64,000 nt of DNA. It comes from Chitinophaga oryziterrae (GTDB lineage: Bacteria > Bacteroidota > Bacteroidia > Chitinophagales > Chitinophagaceae). Each line of letters starts with the position of its first letter. Position 1 is the stretch's first letter. Positions 58,937-64,000 of this stretch are shown in pieces. A program made the translations under genes and the position numbers. The notes under the pieces were generated by a model, which saw only the letters and a program-made list of their open reading frames with translations, ran no database searches and was not told the DNA's origin. The stretch spans positions 1,054,001-1,118,000 of the forward strand of contig NZ_WRXO01000001.1 of NCBI RefSeq assembly GCF_009758125.1, written 5' to 3'.

Positions 58937-60136
58937 TTATTGAACAGCTTCAAGGATATGTGCAACCATTTTATCCATCTCATTGTTCTCTATCCATCTA
59001 ACAACTGCTACGAGATCATGTTGCGGATCTACATAAATAAAGTTCGTGCCGTTGCCAATATGGACAAAAGCATTAGCAGGAGCGCCAGGTAATAATTTAC
59101 GGTCCGTATTCAGGAACCAGTTCATATAGCCATAACCTGTGTTGGCAGTGGTAGGCGTTAACGCCTGTTGTACCCATTTCTCAGAGATCAGCTGTTTGCC
59201 TTTCCAGTTGCCTTTATGCAGTGTGAGCAGGCCAAAGCGCCCCATATCATACGCATTAATGAACATCCCGCCTCCCCAGTGACCGCCGCCACTGACAGAC
59301 TGTATTGGCTGTCCGTCCAGCACTATCCAGGAGTTACGGTAGCCATACCATCTCCAGGTATTGGAGGCGCCTATAGAATCCATAATGAGTGTTTTGAGTA
59401 CCTGCGGCAGTGGCTGCCGCCATACGCTGGTAGCCGCGAGGGCCAGGGCATTCACCCGTACGTCGTTATATTTCCATACGCTGCCGGGGGTATTCCTTTT
59501 GCGGGTCATCCATTCCGCTGCGTTACCAGAGGGCCTGTCTGCCCAATCAGGTTTCCCCCATAATGTACCTTCCCAGTCGCTGGTCTGGCGAAGCATGACA
59601 TCCCAGGTAAGGGTGCGGTTATGGGCGCTTGCAAAGGGGGTGAGTAAGCCAGGCTGCCCCAGCTGTTCCGGGGCCGGGTTACCGGCGTTGAATACCTCTA
59701 TAGGCGGTACATAAGGCGCTACGGTATCATATACGCTGTGGATAAGGCCGCGGTCTACCGCCAGTCCTATGACAGTGGAGAGGAAACTTTTGGTAACGCT
59801 GTGCGTCATATCTATCCTGGAAGGGTCTCCCCATTCTGCTACAATATATCCTTTGTAAATGATAATACCGGTAGGGTCTCCGCGTTCAGAGAACGGACCT
59901 ACGCCATCGCTGTAGGGTTCTTTGCCGAAGCTCAGCGCCTGGGCAATTTCCTGGTTACGGGCAGCTTTGGATTCGTTGTCTTTCGCAAACTGAATAGCGG
60001 CTGCCAGTTTAGTAGAATCGAGGCCCAGAGAGGCAGGGGAGCGGTGCTGCCATTGCCCCCGGGGAGGGAAATAAGATTGTGAAAAGCCTGTTACACCCAG
60101 ACTTATAATAAGGCAAAAGAGGATAATACGTTTCAT
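58937..60136 (-). CDS. Serine hydrolase, beta-lactamase/esterase family
   Basis: 399 residues with a signal peptide (SLGVTGFSQ). The SxxK nucleophile motif is Ser113-Val-Thr-Lys116 (HSVTKSFLSTVIG). The second element is in WKYNDVRVNALAL, and SGGGHWGGGMFI stands near the KTG-like position. It belongs to class C beta-lactamase-related enzymes, which in Bacteroidota are mostly peptidases or esterases rather than antibiotic resistance enzymes. Substrate unknown. It lies 63 bp upstream of the aldolase on the same strand and diverges from the GAF gene. Confidence 0.9.
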   Translation of the reverse strand: MKRIILFCLIISLGVTGFSQSYFPPRGQWQHRSPASLGLDSTKLAAAIQFAKDNESKAARNQEIAQALSFGKEPYSDGVGPFSERGDPTGIIIYKGYIVAEWGDPSRIDMTHSVTKSFLSTVIGLAVDRGLIHSVYDTVAPYVPPIEVFNAGNPAPEQLGQPGLLTPFASAHNRTLTWDVMLRQTSDWEGTLWGKPDWADRPSGNAAEWMTRKRNTPGSVWKYNDVRVNALALAATSVWRQPLPQVLKTLIMDSIGASNTWRWYGYRNSWIVLDGQPIQSVSGGGHWGGGMFINAYDMGRFGLLTLHKGNWKGKQLISEKWVQQALTPTTANTGYGYMNWFLNTDRKLLPGAPANAFVHIGNGTNFIYVDPQHDLVAVVRWIENNEMDKMVAHILEAVQ

Positions 60137-60178
60137 AATGGGTAATTTACTAAATTCAGGGCCGCATTGCGAAGAATT

Positions 60179-62512
60179 ATGAAGAAGATTATACTTGACC
60201 TTTCAGGAGGAGTTGCCGAGCGTCTGCACGTGAATTCTGCCATCTGTTTTAAGCCTTTCATCGATTATCTGAGGAAAAGGGCGGAAGAAGAACAGACCGT
60301 TAAAGCAATGTTGTTTAAAAGCACCCTTTCATTGTTTGACAGCCAGAATGTGTATGACCAGGATATTCCGCTGGAGGAAATCCACCAGTATGAAGTATTG
60401 CTTGAGCAGGTATACCTCTGCCTTTCTGCGCCACTGGCCGCAGAGAATGAACTGGCCTGGGCGCTTGGTTATCCTATGCAGCCGGTTGTTTTTTATGGTA
60501 CCAGTACGCTATATGATCTGATGGAAAGAAGGAAAGACTACAATGACTTGTCTATCACTCCAAAGAGAACTGAAGATCATCACCGGGAACGTCTGCAGAT
60601 TGTATATTCACTCATTCTCAAGAAAGTATATAATTTCCAGGTACCTCTTAAAACAGGACAGTATCATGGCGTTAAGAACATGGATACCGGTTTGCATGAG
60701 TACTATGGAGTACAGATGAATGTAGACTTTATAGAGGTGACCGTAAAAGGAGAAAAACCTGATATCGATTTCAAAAAATTATATACAAAACTGACGGATG
60801 GCGCAGGCTACGAAATACTGGAAGGTATGTTGCCGCTGGACCTCTTTACTTTCAGGGGAATAACTGCGGTGATGATATCGGATATCACTGCCCGTATGGC
60901 TGTACAGCATATACGGAAGGTACAGTTGGACAGTCATCCCGGTGATGAAGATGAGCGGTATAAGAGTGTGATGTTATCGCTGAAAACATTAGTTAAGAAT
61001 AATAATATCGAATTTGATCTCTTCCCTTTTGTAAGAGTGAATGATGAACCGGTATATGGTTATGTAAAAGGAGGAACAGGCGTGCTGTTTTCTGTATGGG
61101 GGGAAGACCGTTTATCTACAGAAGAATTTCAGCGGCAGGTAAAAGGATATACTGCCAGTCCACGTTTCTTTTTCTCCGAAGATATTACTGCACCGGAAGA
61201 ACAGGGGCATGTTTTCCTGGAGTATTTCCGTAAGCTGGGTGTGCGGTCGCTGGCGCTGATGCCGGTATTTTATAATCATAAACTGGTAGGCGTATTATGT
61301 ATGCATACCTGGAAAGACCATACTTTCTCCGAAAGTATTCTGCCATTACTGGAGCCTGCTATTTCAGCCGTGGAACAATTATCACAGATATACATCGACG
61401 AGTTTAACCTGGAGATAGAAACTATTATCAAGGAACAATTCACGTCTATACAGGAAGCAGTGCAATGGAAGTTTAATGAAGCAGCCTGGAATTATCTGTA
61501 TAGTAAGAAGAAAGGCCTTCCTGTTAAAACAGTGCCTATCCGTTTCAATGAGGTGTATCCGTTATATGGCGCTGTGGATATCCGCAATTCTACTATAGAA
61601 AGGAATAAAGCCATCATTGCTGACCTTGAAGGCCAGTTAAATACATTACTGGAAACACTGTCGGTTTTGCAGGAGTATGATCATTCTGCACTGATGGAAG
61701 AGTTGATCTTTAAGTGTGGGAAATGGAAGGAGATGCTGCAACAAGACCAACTGAATGCGGCAGATGAAAACAACCTCACTATTTTTGTGAAGGAAGACGT
61801 TATTCCTTACTTAACTCATCTGTCGAAACAGGATAAGAATACTGCTGCTATCATTGATGAATACCTGTTACTGTCTGACCGCAATTTACAAAGCAACAGG
61901 CAGGCGCTGGAAACAGCGATGCAGATGATCAATAATGCGGTAGCGGAATATTACGAATCCCAGCATGATACACTGCAACAACCTTTTCCCTGTTACTTTG
62001 AGAAGTTCAGGACAGATGGTATAGAGTATGATATTTATATTGGACAGTCTATTGCACCGGATAAACCATTCAATCAGTTCCATCTTAAAAACCTTCGTCT
62101 CTGGCAGTTGTCTTCCATGGCAGCCATTGCAAAAATCACCCATGGATTGCTACCGGAAATGCCTACACCTTTGCACACTACGCAATTGATCTTTGTGCAT
62201 AATAATGTGATCAATATCGCTTTCCGTACAGATGAAAGAAAGTTTGATGTAGAGGGTGCGTACAGTATCCGTTACCAGATGATTAAAAAACGGATTGATA
62301 AAGTGCGTGTCCGGGATACAGAAGAACGGTTGACTCAGCCGGATAAGATTGTGTTGATTTATTTTGATAAAGCAGATATACACGACTATTTACCATTCAT
62401 CCATTATTTACAGGAGAAGGGCACTTTACATAACGACCTCGAAGAGCTGGTACTGGAGGACTTACAAGGCTTAACCGGGTTAAAGGCGCTCAGGGTAGGA
62501 GTGGTCTATTAA
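60179..62512 (+). CDS. Large GAF domain-containing protein
   Basis: 777 residues from ATG 60179 (MKKIILDLSGG); a TTG at 60167 is less likely. No membrane segment. The central part (about 320-400) has a GAF-like pattern: EYFRKLGVRSLALMPVFYNHKLVGVLCMHTWKDHTFSES. The N-terminal 280 residues and C-terminal 370 residues are unrecognised, with long helical stretches after residue 480. There is no kinase, cyclase or HTH output domain, so it may be a sensor scaffold. It is divergent from the serine hydrolase and 49 bp before the phosphatase-like gene. Confidence 0.8.
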   Translation: MKKIILDLSGGVAERLHVNSAICFKPFIDYLRKRAEEEQTVKAMLFKSTLSLFDSQNVYDQDIPLEEIHQYEVLLEQVYLCLSAPLAAENELAWALGYPMQPVVFYGTSTLYDLMERRKDYNDLSITPKRTEDHHRERLQIVYSLILKKVYNFQVPLKTGQYHGVKNMDTGLHEYYGVQMNVDFIEVTVKGEKPDIDFKKLYTKLTDGAGYEILEGMLPLDLFTFRGITAVMISDITARMAVQHIRKVQLDSHPGDEDERYKSVMLSLKTLVKNNNIEFDLFPFVRVNDEPVYGYVKGGTGVLFSVWGEDRLSTEEFQRQVKGYTASPRFFFSEDITAPEEQGHVFLEYFRKLGVRSLALMPVFYNHKLVGVLCMHTWKDHTFSESILPLLEPAISAVEQLSQIYIDEFNLEIETIIKEQFTSIQEAVQWKFNEAAWNYLYSKKKGLPVKTVPIRFNEVYPLYGAVDIRNSTIERNKAIIADLEGQLNTLLETLSVLQEYDHSALMEELIFKCGKWKEMLQQDQLNAADENNLTIFVKEDVIPYLTHLSKQDKNTAAIIDEYLLLSDRNLQSNRQALETAMQMINNAVAEYYESQHDTLQQPFPCYFEKFRTDGIEYDIYIGQSIAPDKPFNQFHLKNLRLWQLSSMAAIAKITHGLLPEMPTPLHTTQLIFVHNNVINIAFRTDERKFDVEGAYSIRYQMIKKRIDKVRVRDTEERLTQPDKIVLIYFDKADIHDYLPFIHYLQEKGTLHNDLEELVLEDLQGLTGLKALRVGVVY

Positions 62513-62561
62513 TAGTAATTTAATGTTATCTTTTTTTGTGATGGCTTATTTTTGTTATCTC

Positions 62562-63806
62562 ATGAAAAGATATTTATCAGCAGTTTTTGTTCTCCTGACT
62601 AACTGCACTTTTGCACAGGATACGACACAACATGTAGTTGCAGGTAGAATAAATAGTGTTTCCCAACAACAGCAGCCTTATGTAATCATGATTTCCATTG
62701 ATGGATTCCGGTATGATTATGCAGAGAAATTTAACGCGCATAATCTGTTGGCATTATCTGATGCAGGTGTGCGGGCAACTGCGATGCAACCTGCTTATCC
62801 TTCCTTAACTTTTCCCAATCATTATTCTTTAATCACTGGTTTATATCCTGCGCATCATGGTATTGTGGATAATACTTTTTATGATCGTACACGTAAGCGG
62901 GAATATAAAGTAAGTAATAAAAAGGAAGTGGAAGATGGCAGCTGGTATGGCGGTACTCCTTTATGGGTGCTGGCAGAGCAGCAGCATATGCTGAGTGCGA
63001 GTTATTTCTGGGTAGGTTCTGAGAGCGCTATACAGCATACTTATCCCACGTATTATTTTAATTATCAGGAGAAAACAGGTATTGATCAGCGGATACAGAC
63101 GGTAGTGAACTGGTTAAGTTTACCGGAAGAGAAACGTCCGCATCTGATCACTTTTTATTTCCCTGAAGTAGATCATCAGGGGCATAAGTATGGTCCTGAT
63201 TCAGATAGTACAAGAGATGCCGTACAGTTTGTGGATGCCAGTATAGGTAAGATGATGGCAGCGGTATCGAAGCTGCATCTGCCGGTTAATTATATTATAG
63301 TATCCGATCATGGTATGACGACAATGGATACCGTGCATAATGTTATAGTTGCCCCGGTAGTGAAGGATATGATAACGGCCAGTGGTAATGAAAAGATGAT
63401 GTTGTACGGAGATAATGAAGCGCGGGTGAAATTTGTGTATGATTCGTTGAAGCAGCATGCGGCACATTATACGGTTTATCTGAAGGAAGAGACGCCTTTG
63501 AGATGGCACTATGGCATGGAAGACGTTTATCACCGGATTGGAGATATTATCCTGGTGGCAGAAGCCGGGTATATGTTTGTGAACGAAGAAACTAAAAAGA
63601 GATATCCGGGGCATCATGGGTATGATAATAATCTCACCAATATGAATGCGGTGTTTATGGCGTGGGGACCGGCATTCAAATCGCATTACAGGATCGCTAC
63701 CTTTGAAAATATACATGTTTATCCGTTGGTAGCGAAGTTGTTAGGGCTTTCAATAACAGAAAAGATAGATGGGAAGATTGAAGTATTGAATGAATGTATT
63801 AAATAA
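62562..63806 (+). CDS. Ectonucleotide pyrophosphatase/phosphodiesterase-like protein
   Basis: 414 residues from ATG 62562; upstream in-frame ATGs (62523, 62541) would precede the signal peptide. A signal peptide ends at TFAQ. Alkaline-phosphatase-fold NPP motifs: metal site Asp47 in MISIDGFRYDY, nucleophile Thr83 in YPSLTFPNHYSLITG, EVDHQGHKYGPDS, VSDHGM and the late GHHGYDN. NPPs hydrolyse nucleotide or phospholipid phosphodiesters outside the cytoplasm. Substrate specificity is unknown. A perfect terminator follows. Confidence 0.93.
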   Translation: MKRYLSAVFVLLTNCTFAQDTTQHVVAGRINSVSQQQQPYVIMISIDGFRYDYAEKFNAHNLLALSDAGVRATAMQPAYPSLTFPNHYSLITGLYPAHHGIVDNTFYDRTRKREYKVSNKKEVEDGSWYGGTPLWVLAEQQHMLSASYFWVGSESAIQHTYPTYYFNYQEKTGIDQRIQTVVNWLSLPEEKRPHLITFYFPEVDHQGHKYGPDSDSTRDAVQFVDASIGKMMAAVSKLHLPVNYIIVSDHGMTTMDTVHNVIVAPVVKDMITASGNEKMMLYGDNEARVKFVYDSLKQHAAHYTVYLKEETPLRWHYGMEDVYHRIGDIILVAEAGYMFVNEETKKRYPGHHGYDNNLTNMNAVFMAWGPAFKSHYRIATFENIHVYPLVAKLLGLSITEKIDGKIEVLNECIK

Positions 63807-63834
63807 AACAGGCTCCGTAAGGAGCCTGTTTTAT
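63803..63834. terminator. Bidirectional terminator between convergent genes
   Basis: A perfect 14-bp inverted repeat (ATAAAACAGGCTCC / GGAGCCTGTTTTAT) with a GTAA loop ends in T on both strands and overlaps the phosphatase-like stop. Confidence 0.92.
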
Positions 63835-64000
63835 CTACTTCGCTTTTCTGTCTCCTGCCATAAAGTTGACCATCCATCCCGGATATTCCGGTGCCAGTTT
63901 GCTGATATCATCTAAGTGTTTCAGTTCTTCTTCATTGAATTGTACGTCTACAGATTTGATGTTATCATTCAACTGCTGGCTGTCTTTAGCGCCAATGATT
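63835..64000 (-). CDS. Aldo/keto reductase, C-terminal part
   Basis: The stop is at 63835-63837 and the frame runs to the right edge of the window, so 54 C-terminal residues are seen. They read IIGAKDSQQLNDNIKSVDVQ, then LDDISKLAPEYPGWMVNFM, matching the end of AKR proteins (IIGAxxxxQLxxNL and PPEYPGWM). The catalytic residues are outside the window. It converges with the phosphatase-like gene across a strong terminator. Confidence 0.85.
   Translation of the reverse strand, partial: IIGAKDSQQLNDNIKSVDVQFNEEELKHLDDISKLAPEYPGWMVNFMAGDRKAK

Overview
The window looks like the chromosome of a soil-type Bacteroidota, most likely a Chitinophaga-like member of the Chitinophagaceae. Supporting signs are a SusC/SusD pair next to a GH30 enzyme, many short secreted proteins with SPI or lipobox signals, Bacteroidota promoter elements of the TTTG/TAnnTTTG kind, weak ribosome-binding sites, and families largely confined to this phylum (DUF5777, DUF3347, 7TM-DISM sensors). 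The genus is an inference from gene content; no rRNA gene or intact tRNA gene is present.

Layout. 1-2.0 kb: the end of a GH89 alpha-N-acetylglucosaminidase, a PEBP-family protein and an AraC regulator. 2.3-5.5 kb: a copper module (Cys/His-rich small protein, DUF3347 protein, multicopper oxidase with a Met-rich insert and a C-terminal barrel-like extension). 5.6-11.3 kb: a GH2 enzyme, a zincin-like lipoprotein, a cytoplasmic YceI protein, a small outer-membrane barrel and an AraC regulator. 11.35-18.55 kb: a tightly packed five-gene minus-strand operon (SWIM zinc finger, DUF5691, MoxR-type AAA+ ATPase, DUF5682, VWA). It is the strongest candidate for an incompletely described system. 18.7-27.9 kb: an FtsX-type permease, a divergent Crp/Fnr regulator and ClC transporter sharing a palindrome, and a run headed by an unusual DUF805-FAD oxidoreductase fusion. 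28-32.6 kb: an 11-bp repeat array, then an ECF sigma factor operon with a membrane-anchored barrel protein, an OB-fold protein, a monohaem cytochrome c lipoprotein, a secreted YceI and a DUF5777 barrel. 32.8-39.4 kb: an HTTM/gamma-carboxylase-like protein, an AraC regulator, an orphan ExbD, a decayed TonB receptor, topoisomerase III and a DUF2147 protein.

39.5-47.5 kb is a compact polysaccharide-utilisation locus. A 7TM-DISM membrane protein carries an IS1595-type zinc ribbon at its C-terminus, and downstream lie SusC, SusD and a GH30 glycosidase. A 17-bp direct repeat lies twice between the putative regulator and susC.

47.6-57.8 kb looks accessory: an FAD monooxygenase, an AraC regulator, an LLM oxidoreductase, a MaoC hydratase, two close SRPBCC paralogues, an epoxide-hydrolase-like enzyme, TetR and LysR regulators with visible operator candidates, a VOC protein, several gene scars and a 3' tRNA fragment. 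This suggests a detoxification or small-molecule catabolism cluster assembled by transfer and then partly eroded. 57.8-64 kb returns to ordinary genes: class I fructose-bisphosphate aldolase, a serine hydrolase, a large GAF protein, a secreted nucleotide pyrophosphatase-like enzyme and the end of an aldo/keto reductase.
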